Source: Clostridia bacterium | Lineage (GTDB): Bacteria; Bacillota; Clostridia; Christensenellales; Borkfalkiaceae | Direction: 5' to 3' | Length of the DNA stretch: 25,660 nt | Assembly: GCA_017648525.1 (NCBI GenBank) | Contig: JAGCIP010000052.1 | Span: forward strand, 1 to 25,660 | Shown here: positions 1-8,275 of the stretch, piece after piece | Numbering within the stretch: position 1 is the stretch's first letter | Layout of the letters: the number at the start of each line of letters is the position of its first letter | The notes under the pieces: generated by a model | Databases searched by the model: none | What the model saw: the letters and a program-made list of their open reading frames with translations, nothing else | Told to the model about the DNA's origin: nothing | Translations under genes and position numbers: made by a program

Positions 1-1
1 A

Positions 2-3000
2 ATTTTGAGTATATGTTTATTATCATTGACGATAATTTGCTTAGTAAACCTTACTGCGTGCGATACAACGACGGACGGTACCCCCACGCACGTTCATTCT
101 TACACCGAAATTGTTATTCCCCCCACCTGTGAAGTTGGTGGATATACACTATATTCTTGTGATTGTTCTGATAATTACACGGCAAACCTAACAGACCCCT
201 TGGGGCACGCTTTTGACAATTATCAATACGTTGATAACAATATGCACCAAGCGAGATGTGTTAATAATGGTTGTAATTTCTTGCTAGAAGCACCGTGCGA
301 AGACACTATGCCTGCAACTTGCACAAGAAAGAACGAATGTATATTTTGTCATAACGTTTATGGCGATTACCGCCACGAATATATGGTTTATTACACAAAC
401 GAATATTTAAAATCCCCCGCAACTTGCTGTCAGCCCGCATATTATTGGGAAAAATGCCATCTATGCAATGAAATAGGCGAACAAGCATTCCCTTACGGCG
501 ATACTTTGCCACACGTTTTTAACGACTACACCCCAAACGGCGACGCCACCTATACTTCAAACGAAACGGAAACTGCTAAATGTTCAAACCAAGGCTGTAT
601 TGAAACGGATACACGATTTATTGAAGGAACAAAGTTAATAAGTAGCGTTTCTTTTAAAACTTTCGAACAAGACGATAACGACCTATACTTAAAAGTACGT
701 AACGAAACTAATAAATTTTCTTTTGACGATGAATTGCAAATTACCGGTGTAGCAACATATTTTGTTTCTACACAATATGGTTATGCTGTTAAAAACGCAC
801 CCTTGCACGAAGGCGAAAATAAGTTTATACTTACAATTTTAATAAATGATGCCGAAATTAATTATAACGTAACAATTTATAGAAATCGACTTATAGAAGT
901 CTCTTTTTATTCGCAAAACGAAATACCTTCGCAGATGGTAGAAGAAGGTTATTTAGTAACAATGCCAAGCGAACAGCCCACCCGTGTAGGATATAATTTT
1001 TTATCTTGGGCGTTTGATTTTTCAACGCCTATAACCGACGATATGCTTGAATACGGCAACGTAATTATCAATGCAAACTGGGAGCCACTTACAAATATAA
1101 AATACACGGTAAAGCATTACGTACAAAATGTTATCGGTTACGATTTTACTTGTGTAAAAACCGAAAGTTTTGAAGGCGAAGCGGGTTCAACCGTTGATAT
1201 TGTTCCGTTAGATAGCCCACACTACGTAAAAAATCACGGTCCAGAGCAAGGATGCGTGGACCCAGAAGGTAAGGCAGTTTTTGAATTGTATTATAAAAGA
1301 ACTATTTACACTTATAAATCAAATGATTATAGGTTGGGTGAAATTGACGATACTTTACCCTACGACAGTTGGCAAGCCGTTTATGGAAAAACTGTAAACC
1401 TGACGGCGGTTCCGTATATAGGTTGCGAGTTTAAGGGTTGGTATAAAAATCAAAACTTCATTTCAAGCAATTTGCAAATAGAAATTGAAATTGACGGTGA
1501 TTTAGTTGCCCTTTTTGAGCAAAAAGCGGAAATGTCTGACTTCTACTTTGAATCAGACACGACTAATTGTAGCATTATCGGATTGATGGACGACACAAAG
1601 ACTTCAATAGTCGTACCAGAATACGTAACGGAAATTGATTTTCTTTTTTCCGATAATTTAGCGTACGTTACTTTTGAAGGCAATACCTTAATAAAAGAAG
1701 ACGCTTTTAGTAATTGCCCTAATTTGACCAGCGTTGAATTTTACAAGATGAAAAATATCGGCGCAAAGGCATTTAAAGATTGCTCAAAATTAAGCGTTGT
1801 AATTATAAGTGATTGCTTAGAAGAAATTGGCGAAAACGCATTTTACTATTGTAGTGAACTTACGAGTATTTATATTCCCGCAACCCTTAAAACCATAGGT
1901 AAAAATGCATTTTTCAATTGTAGTAAGTTAGAGAAAATAACAATTGAAAGTTTGGAAAATTGGTTTAGTATTGACGGCAAGAAAGATTTATTGTCTCGTC
2001 CAAGAAAATTATATTTAGATAATGAACTAATAACGGACGTGGTCATTCCTAATGCGGTGACTAACCTTGGGGATTACGCTTTTTATAATTGCGAAAATTT
2101 AACGACCATAAATTTAACTGAAAACATAACGAGTATCGGCGATTATGCTTTTTGTAATTGCAAAAATTTAACTACCATAAATTTAACTGAAAACATAACT
2201 AGTATCGGCGATTATGCTTTTTGTAATTGCACGCTACTTTCAAACGTTAAACTTCCCGAACAGTTAACGCATCTTGGTGCGTCGGCATTTATGAATTGCA
2301 AAGGCATAACGAAAATTAGCGTTCCTAGTGGTGTTAAAATTATTGGCAACTCTGCTTTCAAAGGATGTGATAATTTAGAAGAAATAACGTTAGTAGACGG
2401 ATTAGAAGATATTGGTTTGTCAGCGTTTACAGGTTGTGCTAAAATAAGCGAAATCACTATCCCTAAAACCGTAAATGTTATTTCAAATCTCGCATTTGAA
2501 AATTGCACTTCATTAAAGCAAATAGTTATTCCTGGAAACGTGCACACCATAAATTACGGCGCTTTCATGAACTGTACTTCTTTAGAAAGCGCTGTCCTAC
2601 AAGAAGGCGTAAAATACGTTTATGGCGCTATATTTAAAGGGTGCGAAAAACTTTCTAACGTTTCATTGCCCAACACGATTTCCACCATTTATGAACAAAC
2701 TTTTTCAGATTGCATCAATTTAGAAAAAATAACTATACCAAACACGGTCACTAAAATGGAAAAAAACGTGTTCTATGGTTGCAACAACTTAAAAGAAATA
2801 ACGCTACCGTTTATAGGCGCAGGCCCACTCGGCACAGGTCAAAAACACCTTGGTTTCATTTTTAATTATGAATATATTAAAGAAGGAAATAGATACACCC
2901 TAAACGAAGTTGTTCCTACAAGTTTAAAGAAAGTTATCATTACGAATACGAACGTTATCGGCAAAGAAGCATTTTATAGTTGTGCGAATATAGAAGAAAT

Positions 3001-3367
3001 TATTTTACCTAACAATTTAACGGTTATTGATGACAATGCCTTTATGTTCTGTTACGCCCTAAAATCTTTAACTATTCCTAAAACGGTAACAAATATAGGC
3101 GAAGAAGCATTTTATAATTGCACTTCATTGAAAGAGTTGGTTATACCCGAAAAAGTCACTATGATTGGGCAAGGCGCATTTAGATTAGAAACTTCAATGA
3201 CGTCCTTGCGTTTTGAAAGTCCTTTAGGTTGGCGCTCAACAAATAGCGCAAATGATTGGAAAAACTTAACTAACGGTGAACTTATTGATTTAAGTAATGA
3301 AACGAACAACGTTTCTAACTTAAACGTTTACGGCTTATATCTATACAAAACAACCGACAACGTTTAA
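2..3367 (+). CDS. BspA-like leucine-rich-repeat surface lipoprotein, 5' end cut by window edge
   Basis: Large cell-surface protein, likely lipid-anchored and adhesive or host/polymer-interacting (role inferred from the family). The frame is open to the left edge. The first available start (TTG at 5) lacks a ribosome binding site and a basic n-region, so the true start is probably outside the window. A hydrophobic stretch ends in a lipobox L-T-A-C (Cys about residue 19). Residues about 25-205 hold His/Cys-rich repeats (PTC, GYTLYSC, LGHAF types) common in Firmicutes surface proteins. About 295-505 resemble InlB/Flg_new-type repeats ending in GWY or NAN-W. About 515-1060 are LRR_5 (BspA/TpLRR) repeats with the AF-x-NC-x-x-L-x-x-I core. 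The tail is an Asn/Thr-rich segment typical of the family end. It contains a near-identical 69-bp tandem duplication. The next gene follows after 34 nt with no terminator. Confidence 0.88.
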   Translation: MLSICLLSLTIICLVNLTACDTTTDGTPTHVHSYTEIVIPPTCEVGGYTLYSCDCSDNYTANLTDPLGHAFDNYQYVDNNMHQARCVNNGCNFLLEAPCEDTMPATCTRKNECIFCHNVYGDYRHEYMVYYTNEYLKSPATCCQPAYYWEKCHLCNEIGEQAFPYGDTLPHVFNDYTPNGDATYTSNETETAKCSNQGCIETDTRFIEGTKLISSVSFKTFEQDDNDLYLKVRNETNKFSFDDELQITGVATYFVSTQYGYAVKNAPLHEGENKFILTILINDAEINYNVTIYRNRLIEVSFYSQNEIPSQMVEEGYLVTMPSEQPTRVGYNFLSWAFDFSTPITDDMLEYGNVIINANWEPLTNIKYTVKHYVQNVIGYDFTCVKTESFEGEAGSTVDIVPLDSPHYVKNHGPEQGCVDPEGKAVFELYYKRTIYTYKSNDYRLGEIDDTLPYDSWQAVYGKTVNLTAVPYIGCEFKGWYKNQNFISSNLQIEIEIDGDLVALFEQKAEMSDFYFESDTTNCSIIGLMDDTKTSIVVPEYVTEIDFLFSDNLAYVTFEGNTLIKEDAFSNCPNLTSVEFYKMKNIGAKAFKDCSKLSVVIISDCLEEIGENAFYYCSELTSIYIPATLKTIGKNAFFNCSKLEKITIESLENWFSIDGKKDLLSRPRKLYLDNELITDVVIPNAVTNLGDYAFYNCENLTTINLTENITSIGDYAFCNCKNLTTINLTENITSIGDYAFCNCTLLSNVKLPEQLTHLGASAFMNCKGITKISVPSGVKIIGNSAFKGCDNLEEITLVDGLEDIGLSAFTGCAKISEITIPKTVNVISNLAFENCTSLKQIVIPGNVHTINYGAFMNCTSLESAVLQEGVKYVYGAIFKGCEKLSNVSLPNTISTIYEQTFSDCINLEKITIPNTVTKMEKNVFYGCNNLKEITLPFIGAGPLGTGQKHLGFIFNYEYIKEGNRYTLNEVVPTSLKKVIITNTNVIGKEAFYSCANIEEIILPNNLTVIDDNAFMFCYALKSLTIPKTVTNIGEEAFYNCTSLKELVIPEKVTMIGQGAFRLETSMTSLRFESPLGWRSTNSANDWKNLTNGELIDLSNETNNVSNLNVYGLYLYKTTDNV
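2096..2233 (+). repeat. 69-bp tandem duplication inside the LRR region
   Basis: Two adjacent 69-bp units (2096-2164 and 2165-2233) encode one 23-residue leucine-rich repeat each. Over the first 66 bases they differ only at two silent third positions (acg/act), while neighbouring repeats are much more divergent. This points to a recent in-frame duplication. Confidence 0.9.
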
Positions 3368-3401
3368 CTCGTTGCTATATTATAGTTTTGCGTGTTGAAT
3401 T

Positions 3402-4337
3402 ATGAAACAATATGTATTAAGTTATTACCCTGAATTTAAGTGTATAGCCGATAAGTGTAAGCATACTTGTTGCGCAGGCTGGGAAATGCTTATCGATAAG
3501 GATAGTTTAAATAACTACCTTAACGACCATTCCCCTTTTAGCCAGACCCTTAAAAGGGGCGTGAACTTTAAGAAATCTAAATTTAAAACTGATAAATTGA
3601 AAAGGTGCGCCTTTCTTAACCAAAACGGGCTTTGTGATATTATAACGAATTTTGGGGAAGAAAGTTTGTGCCAAGTTTGTCGTGACCACCCGAGATTTAG
3701 AAGTTTTTTTAGCCACCAAACAGAAACGGGATTAGGTTTTTCTTGCGAGCAAGCGACTAAAATTATACTGTCTTATCAAAACAAAATGGAACTTTTGCCT
3801 ATTGACGACGACGGCGGAAATGAAAAACCGACTTTTCTTGAACAATGTCTTTTAGAATTTAGAACAAGTGCGCTCAAAATTGTTCAGGATAGAAATTTAA
3901 GCATTGACGATAGAATAAAAAGCCTTTTATCGCTATGCAACGCAAATATTTGTGAAAAAGATTTTAGCAAAATCTTAAAGTGCTTTTTTAATTTAGAACG
4001 GCTTGATAAGGGTTGGACTATCCGCTTAAAAGCCTTAAAGAAAAGCGACTTTACGCTAAAAAACCCAACTATCCTTTCACTTTACTTTGAACAATTTTTT
4101 GTAAACTCTATTTATAGACATTTACCCGACGCAGACGACGTTATGTCGGCAAGGGAAAGAACGATTGCAATAATATGCACGTGGCTTATAATCAAGAGTA
4201 TATTTGAAAATGAATATACAAATAAAGACGAATTTATACTGATTTGCGATATAGTTAGGGCTTATTCTGCCGAAGTAGAATATTCTCAAAAAAACCTAAA
4301 CAAATTGTTTAGGTTTGCATCTGCGTTAAATAATTAA
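3402..4337 (+). CDS. YkgJ/FliB-like CxxxCC iron-zinc cluster protein (annotated in relatives as flagellin lysine-N-methylase)
   Basis: Product of 311 residues. The Cys pattern is C14, C19, C23, C24 (in KCKHTCCAGW) followed by C69, C78 (GLCDI), C90 and C93 (SLCQVCRDHPRFR). This is the metal-cluster signature of the YkgJ/FliB superfamily (PF03692-type). Members of this length are usually called FliB, a flagellin lysine methylase, but no flagellar gene is present here and many Clostridia carry such proteins outside flagellar loci. The substrate is therefore unknown. The ATG at 3402 has no clear Shine-Dalgarno and lies 34 nt after the BspA-like gene, so it may be co-transcribed. The 3' end of the gene contains a minus-strand terminator (4288-4316). 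Confidence 0.75.
   Translation: MKQYVLSYYPEFKCIADKCKHTCCAGWEMLIDKDSLNNYLNDHSPFSQTLKRGVNFKKSKFKTDKLKRCAFLNQNGLCDIITNFGEESLCQVCRDHPRFRSFFSHQTETGLGFSCEQATKIILSYQNKMELLPIDDDGGNEKPTFLEQCLLEFRTSALKIVQDRNLSIDDRIKSLLSLCNANICEKDFSKILKCFFNLERLDKGWTIRLKALKKSDFTLKNPTILSLYFEQFFVNSIYRHLPDADDVMSARERTIAIICTWLIIKSIFENEYTNKDEFILICDIVRAYSAEVEYSQKNLNKLFRFASALNN
4288..4316 (-). terminator. Minus-strand intrinsic terminator inside the 3' end of the FliB-like gene
   Basis: A 10-bp perfect stem (4292-4301 with 4307-4316) and 5-nt loop is followed, only in the minus direction, by seven T (A run 4288-4294). The plus direction has no T tract. It would stop antisense transcripts entering the FliB-like gene. Confidence 0.6.
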
Positions 4338-4377
4338 CAACCCAAAACGGTAATCTGGCGTTATTTTTCTTAACCGC

Positions 4378-4406
4378 TTGACATTACGGCTTTTGTCTTG
4401 TAAAAT
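4378..4406 (+). promoter_or_regulatory. Sigma-A promoter of the 114-residue orphan gene
   Basis: TTGACA at 4378-4383, 17-bp spacer, TAAAAT at 4401-4406, 33 nt before the start codon. Confidence 0.8.
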
Positions 4407-4439
4407 ATAAACATATTTAGATTGATAAGGAGATAAAAT

Positions 4440-4784
4440 ATGTCACAATTAAAATGGAATTTAGAAGTTGATGAAATAGGTATTTACGACAAAGATATGC
4501 AAACTGCCTTGGTCTTTTCTAAAGATAACGGTATTACCTACATAACCCCTGACGACGAATTTTCTATTGACCTTGACGAAATACACCACGTCTTAATGGA
4601 CGAACCTAAACTTTTCAAAAAAGGCATGATTGCGTTTTTTTCTGGTGAAGGGGAAGTTCTTAATTGCTCTTCAGATGATATCGACGTTCCTATTGTCGTT
4701 CAAGTTAACAAAAAATTTAAGGGCCCGTTCTATTTAATGTTTTCCGTGTTAGAAGATAACGGAGTTGAACTTTCACTTGGTTAA
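4440..4784 (+). CDS. Conserved-looking hypothetical protein, 114 residues
   Basis: I do not recognise the family. The protein is acidic (many Asp/Glu), with alternating hydrophobic residues suggesting a mostly beta fold, and has no signal peptide, membrane segment or cysteine cluster (a single Cys near residue 80). It is very likely real. It has a strong ribosome binding site (AAGGAGATAAAAT before ATG), its own near-consensus promoter at 4378-4406 and a terminator at 4861-4910, making it a monocistronic unit. It is probably cytosolic. Its position between surface-protein genes says nothing clear about function. Confidence 0.8.
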   Translation: MSQLKWNLEVDEIGIYDKDMQTALVFSKDNGITYITPDDEFSIDLDEIHHVLMDEPKLFKKGMIAFFSGEGEVLNCSSDDIDVPIVVQVNKKFKGPFYLMFSVLEDNGVELSLG

Positions 4785-4860
4785 AATTGTAATAATTAAG
4801 TTTTAAGTAATACAACGTTTAACTACAAGGCTAAAACTTTAATCTTTTTCAAACAAGAAA

Positions 4861-4910
4861 AGCCCACTATGTTTCGCATTGATTGCGTAATATAGTGGGC
4901 TATATTTTTG
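4861..4910 (+). terminator. Bidirectional intrinsic terminator between convergent genes
   Basis: Stem 4861-4870 with 4892-4901 (AGCCCACTAT / ATAGTGGGCT), with an inner CGCA/TGCG pairing. T-rich tails follow in both directions. It serves the orphan gene on the plus strand and the lipoprotein gene on the minus strand. Confidence 0.85.
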
Positions 4911-4948
4911 TTATAAACTATTTTATTGTCATCTCATAAAATGAAAAA

Positions 4949-6370
4949 TTAACTTTCATAACTATAATAAATAGATACGATATCAGTTCCTGAAATTGTT
5001 TCAGTGTCAAATTTCACAATTTCCAAGTAATAGTCACCCGCTTGCAAGGTAAAAGTTTCACTATACTCACCAGTTGCTTCGTGTCCGGTTACGATTTGAA
5101 CGCTTCTAACAAAACCGTCATCCCCTTTAATACCCTTTTTTAATATACGAATACTATAGACTGCACCTTGAGTTTGTAAAATTTGCTTAAACTTAAACTC
5201 TCCGCCATTTTCTAAATGAAATTTTATGATATGAGTATTTTGAGAATCGACACCACCATTATCATTTCCCTTTATTCCTTGCAACGATATTTGTTGATGA
5301 ACACTAGTTTCTCCATCACAAGTAATTGTATATTGAGGACTGATTAGATTTTGCGTTGGTAATTTGTAATTGTTTGCATCATCCCCCGTTAGCCCGATTA
5401 TTTTGAAAGTGAACGTACTGTCATACCAGTAGTTGTCTCCTGAATTCAATTCAATTACCCCTTCACACCAATCGTTGATTTCAAGACCGTTAAATTGAAC
5501 GCTCGGCTCAAAGTCATATCCATCATTTTTAAAAGCCAAACTCCAAGGGGCAATCCAATTAACTTCAATTTCTTTTTGCACAACTTCAAACGTACAAGCA
5601 TTTTGTCCTTCTAATACAAGTTCGTAATTCGAACAAACGTCTTCTAGTCCATTTTCTCCAACAATTTGTCTAATCTCGGCACTAATTAAATCTGCACCTG
5701 CATTTTTAGACGCAAATTGTAAACGTATAAATAATCCACTTTCAATATCATCAAGTAAAACTTCACGATACTCAAATGAATTGTAAACAAGTTCTTTATG
5801 AACGTTTTGCAATTTTTTCGGCTTGATTTCAAAGCTTATAGTTTCTACTACACTCGTATGTGTTTCAGTTTCTGCCGTTGTAACTCTTGCAACGTACGTG
5901 CCTGCTCTCGTAGGTTTTTCAGCAGAATAACCTTCATCAATATCCCAACTATACTTATACTCTATTGTAACGTTCTCATCATTGTCGCAATTAACTGAAT
6001 AATTATCGCCATATATAATTTCCGTCGAAGACATTGCAAGATTTTTAACTTCTCCTAAAATTTTACCACTTTCAAAAGTATCTTCCCCTTTAACACCGCA
6101 TACACAAGATTTATAATAAGTGGCTTTTGACGTAGTAGTTGCAGAAGTTTTTAAATATTCGTTAATTGCGTTTTCTTGAACGTAATCGTGTTCTGCCTTT
6201 AAGCCTTGTTCTCCACAAATGCTACATTGTTGCCAATGATGGGTAGCATCTGTAAACCATTCGCTTGTAAAATTATGCGAACAATTATTTCCGCCACCAC
6301 AGGCAGATAAAACGACACCGCAAGAAAACAACAAAAATACAGATAATAAAAGAGTTAATAGTTTTTTCAT
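4949..6370 (-). CDS. Secreted lipoprotein with His/Cys motif and Ig-like/MBG-type repeats
   Basis: Predicted 473-residue lipoprotein of unknown function. The start is set at 6370 because GGAGG lies 8 nt upstream and the product begins MKKLLTLL, a classic signal peptide with lipobox L-S-A-C (Cys at about residue 24). The upstream in-frame ATG at 6427 would read through a terminator hairpin. After the lipid anchor comes a short HNFTSEW/HHWQQCSICGE motif (His/Cys-rich repeat also seen in the BspA-like protein). Next is a segment resembling bacterial Ig-like/MBG repeats (PTRAGTYVARV), and the C-terminal region has TLQAGDYYLEI, which resembles a prepeptidase-C-terminal-like beta domain. It is expressed from 6599-6627 through a structured leader with a terminator, which suggests conditional expression. 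Confidence 0.82.
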   Translation of the reverse strand: MKKLLTLLLSVFLLFSCGVVLSACGGGNNCSHNFTSEWFTDATHHWQQCSICGEQGLKAEHDYVQENAINEYLKTSATTTSKATYYKSCVCGVKGEDTFESGKILGEVKNLAMSSTEIIYGDNYSVNCDNDENVTIEYKYSWDIDEGYSAEKPTRAGTYVARVTTAETETHTSVVETISFEIKPKKLQNVHKELVYNSFEYREVLLDDIESGLFIRLQFASKNAGADLISAEIRQIVGENGLEDVCSNYELVLEGQNACTFEVVQKEIEVNWIAPWSLAFKNDGYDFEPSVQFNGLEINDWCEGVIELNSGDNYWYDSTFTFKIIGLTGDDANNYKLPTQNLISPQYTITCDGETSVHQQISLQGIKGNDNGGVDSQNTHIIKFHLENGGEFKFKQILQTQGAVYSIRILKKGIKGDDGFVRSVQIVTGHEATGEYSETFTLQAGDYYLEIVKFDTETISGTDIVSIYYSYES

Positions 6371-6592
6371 ATATATAACCTCCAAAAAATAAAAAGCGCG
6401 CCTACCGAAGTAAGCGCACAAAAACACAGACCCCGACAGTCGCTAAACAAAACATAAATGAGCGAAGTTTTACCTTACACAATCACTTAGTAGAATCTGC
6501 ATTTTGTAAAATTCAAAAAGTAATTGTGAAAAATGATATAAAGCGCCCTAAAAATAAAGACACTTCGCCCTGTACATTTAGTTTTGTTTAGC
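6371..6592 (-). ncRNA. Structured 5' leader RNA (candidate riboswitch-like attenuator or small RNA)
   Basis: From the predicted start (about 6592) the RNA folds into a long rod. P1 pairs its very 5' end (GCUAAACAAAAC, 6581-6592) with 6442-6453 and extends through UAAAUG/CAUUUA with one bulge. P2 is GCGAAGU/ACUUCGC (7 bp). A large asymmetric loop follows, then P3 is 11 bp with one G-U pair (6519-6529 with 6479-6489), and a GAAU/AUUC cap. About 22 nt after P1 the terminator stem begins. I see none of the conserved cores of the common riboswitches (SAM, T-box, cobalamin, c-di-GMP, purine, lysine) in it. A 9-codon AUG frame (6548-6577) lacks a ribosome binding site. This fills the 372-nt gap between genes. 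Confidence 0.65.
6385..6419 (-). terminator. Leader terminator directly before the lipoprotein ribosome binding site
   Basis: On the minus strand, GTGCGCTTAC-TTCG-GTAGGCGCGC forms a 10-bp stem (two G-U pairs) with a UUCG loop, then TTTTTATTTTTT. The GGAGG of the lipoprotein gene begins right after the T tract, the arrangement of a transcriptional attenuator. The G-U pairs become A-C mismatches on the plus strand, so the minus strand is the functional one. Confidence 0.85.
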
Positions 6593-6598
6593 AAGTTT

Positions 6599-6627
6599 AT
6601 TATAACAAATATAAAGGTGTTTATCAA
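6599..6627 (-). promoter_or_regulatory. Sigma-A promoter of the structured leader and lipoprotein gene
   Basis: TTGATA (6622-6627), 17-bp spacer, TATAAT (6599-6604) with an extended TG at -15. Transcription should start at about 6592, the first base of leader stem P1. Confidence 0.85.
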
Positions 6628-6635
6628 GCAATTTT

Positions 6636-6675
6636 ATAAAAAAAAGAAAACTCAACTTTAGATAAGTTGAGTTTT
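6636..6675 (-). terminator. Terminator of the symporter gene
   Basis: Perfect 12-bp stem (6664-6675 with 6647-6658) with a 5-nt loop. On the minus strand it is followed by TTTTCTTTTTTTT. Confidence 0.9.
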
Positions 6676-6742
6676 ACAAATTTTTTCACTTGGTTTTCTA
6701 TTACGAAAGCGACTTCACACTCGCTTTTATTGTTTTATTTTT

Positions 6743-8194
6743 TTATTTATTTTCTTCTTGATAAAGTGCTTGGTTGGGCGTTTTTTCAATAGATTTTTTA
6801 CCGTTTTCTTTTAGTTCATTTACAACCATACCCGATAGCGCAATCAATGCGATTACGTTGGGGATAACCATTAGGTAGTTAAAGAAGTCGTTAAACGCCC
6901 AAACTAGGTCGTTTGAAAGAAGTGAACCCAACAACACGAATACAACTGCAATTATCGAATAAATTATAGACGACTTTTTGCCAAAGAGATATTCGAAGTT
7001 TACCCTACCGAACAAATTCCAACTTACGATTGTTGAGAAAGCAAAGAAAGACAAACATACTGCAACGAATACTGCTCCAACAATCGTGCCGATTGACGGA
7101 TTGTTAAATAAAGTTGAAATTGCTACTTGTACCATTGTGTTTGACCTTGCATCCTTTAACATTTCAGGATTTTTAACGTACAGCGAAGTGATAACGATAA
7201 GAGCAGTCATTGTGAGTACTACAAAAGTATCTAAGAAAACGCTAACTATTGCAACCGTACCTTGTTCATGCGGGGTTTTAACGTTTGCTTGTGCGTGTGC
7301 ATGCGGAGTTGAACCCATACCTGCTTCGTTAGAAAATAGACCACGTTTTGCACCCATACTGATTGCTTTTTTGAGCGCCACACCAACGCCCCCGCCGATT
7401 ATTGCTTGCGGAGTAAACGCATACTTAATTATAAACCAAAACGCCATGGGTAACGCCGTAATATTTACGCACAATATGATAAGTCCGCCGAGAATATAGA
7501 TAATTGCCATAATAGGTACTATTTTTTCAGTAACTGACGCAATTCTTTTAACTCCGCCGATAATGATTATTGCCGTTAAGAGCGCAATTATTACGCCAAC
7601 AATCCATCCCCATTTAGTATAATCGTATCCACCTGCGCTTGCGACTGCAGAACTTATTGAGTTGGATTGCACCATTGCACCTACAAACCCAAGGCAAATT
7701 ATTGCGGCAACGGCAAAGAACCCTGCTAAAAATTTACCGAACTTGCCCTTAAAGGCCGTTCTTATGTAATACACAGGACCACCCGAAACACTACCGTCTT
7801 CATTTACCTTTTTGGTCTTTTGCGCTAAAACCGCTTCCGCATAAATGGTTGCCATACCTAAAAAAGCAATAACCCACATCCAAAAAATCGCACCGGGGCC
7901 ACCAGCCAAAATTGCGCCACATGCCCCCACGATATTACCCGTGCCGACTTGTGCCGCTACCGCCGTTGCAAAGGCTTGGAACGAACTCATACCTGACTTT
8001 TGCTTTCCGCCGTTAAATTTTATCCCGCCGAACACGTTCTTTAACCCTTGCCCAAAATAACGAACTTGAGCAAACCGCGTGCGAATTGTAAAGAACAATC
8101 CAACGCCGATTAGTAATATTACCAAAATGTAATCAGCAAGATAGGTGTTAGCCGTGTTTACGGCGTTTTCCAACCATAGTAAAAACTTATCCAT
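6743..8194 (-). CDS. AGCS-family sodium:alanine/glycine symporter
   Basis: Inner-membrane Na+-coupled uptake of alanine and/or glycine. The 483-residue product has about ten or more hydrophobic segments. AGCS hallmarks are QVGTGNIVGACGA, the GGPGAIFWMWV signature, and the long SMGAKRGLFSNEAGMGS motif followed by a His-rich HAHAQ stretch. The length matches the family (about 450-500). The start at 8194 follows AAGGAG with good spacing. The glycine riboswitch and terminator in its leader point to glycine as a physiological substrate or signal. Its own terminator lies at 6636-6675, so it is a single-gene unit. Substrate preference between glycine, alanine and glutamine cannot be read from sequence alone. 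Confidence 0.95.
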   Translation of the reverse strand: MDKFLLWLENAVNTANTYLADYILVILLIGVGLFFTIRTRFAQVRYFGQGLKNVFGGIKFNGGKQKSGMSSFQAFATAVAAQVGTGNIVGACGAILAGGPGAIFWMWVIAFLGMATIYAEAVLAQKTKKVNEDGSVSGGPVYYIRTAFKGKFGKFLAGFFAVAAIICLGFVGAMVQSNSISSAVASAGGYDYTKWGWIVGVIIALLTAIIIIGGVKRIASVTEKIVPIMAIIYILGGLIILCVNITALPMAFWFIIKYAFTPQAIIGGGVGVALKKAISMGAKRGLFSNEAGMGSTPHAHAQANVKTPHEQGTVAIVSVFLDTFVVLTMTALIVITSLYVKNPEMLKDARSNTMVQVAISTLFNNPSIGTIVGAVFVAVCLSFFAFSTIVSWNLFGRVNFEYLFGKKSSIIYSIIAVVFVLLGSLLSNDLVWAFNDFFNYLMVIPNVIALIALSGMVVNELKENGKKSIEKTPNQALYQEENK

Positions 8195-8210
8195 AGTGTA
8201 CTCCTTAAAT

Positions 8211-8243
8211 AAAAAAAAGAATTACTCTTCACGAGAGTAATTC
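8211..8243 (-). terminator. Expression-platform terminator of the glycine riboswitch
   Basis: Stem GAATTACTCT/AGAGTAATTC (8234-8243 with 8219-8228) with a 5-nt loop, then eight T on the minus strand, ending just before the symporter ribosome binding site. Confidence 0.9.
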
Positions 8244-8275
8244 CAAAGAATAAGTATAAACACAATAAAAAATTT

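Noticed and set aside
2212..2550. 112-residue minus-strand frame inside the BspA-like gene
   Set aside because: It is a shadow of the repeated LRR codons; no start signals.
6371..6427. Upstream ATG extending the lipoprotein by 19 residues
   Set aside because: The extension reads through the leader terminator, has no ribosome binding site and would spoil the signal peptide; ATG 6370 has GGAGG.
6391..6592. Calling the leader RNA a 6S RNA outright
   Set aside because: The rod shape fits loosely, but I could not recognise 6S sequence features, and the terminator merges with the lipoprotein ribosome binding site.
6978..7499. 173-residue plus-strand frame
   Set aside because: It is antisense to the conserved AGCS symporter, with no ribosome binding site and low-complexity composition.
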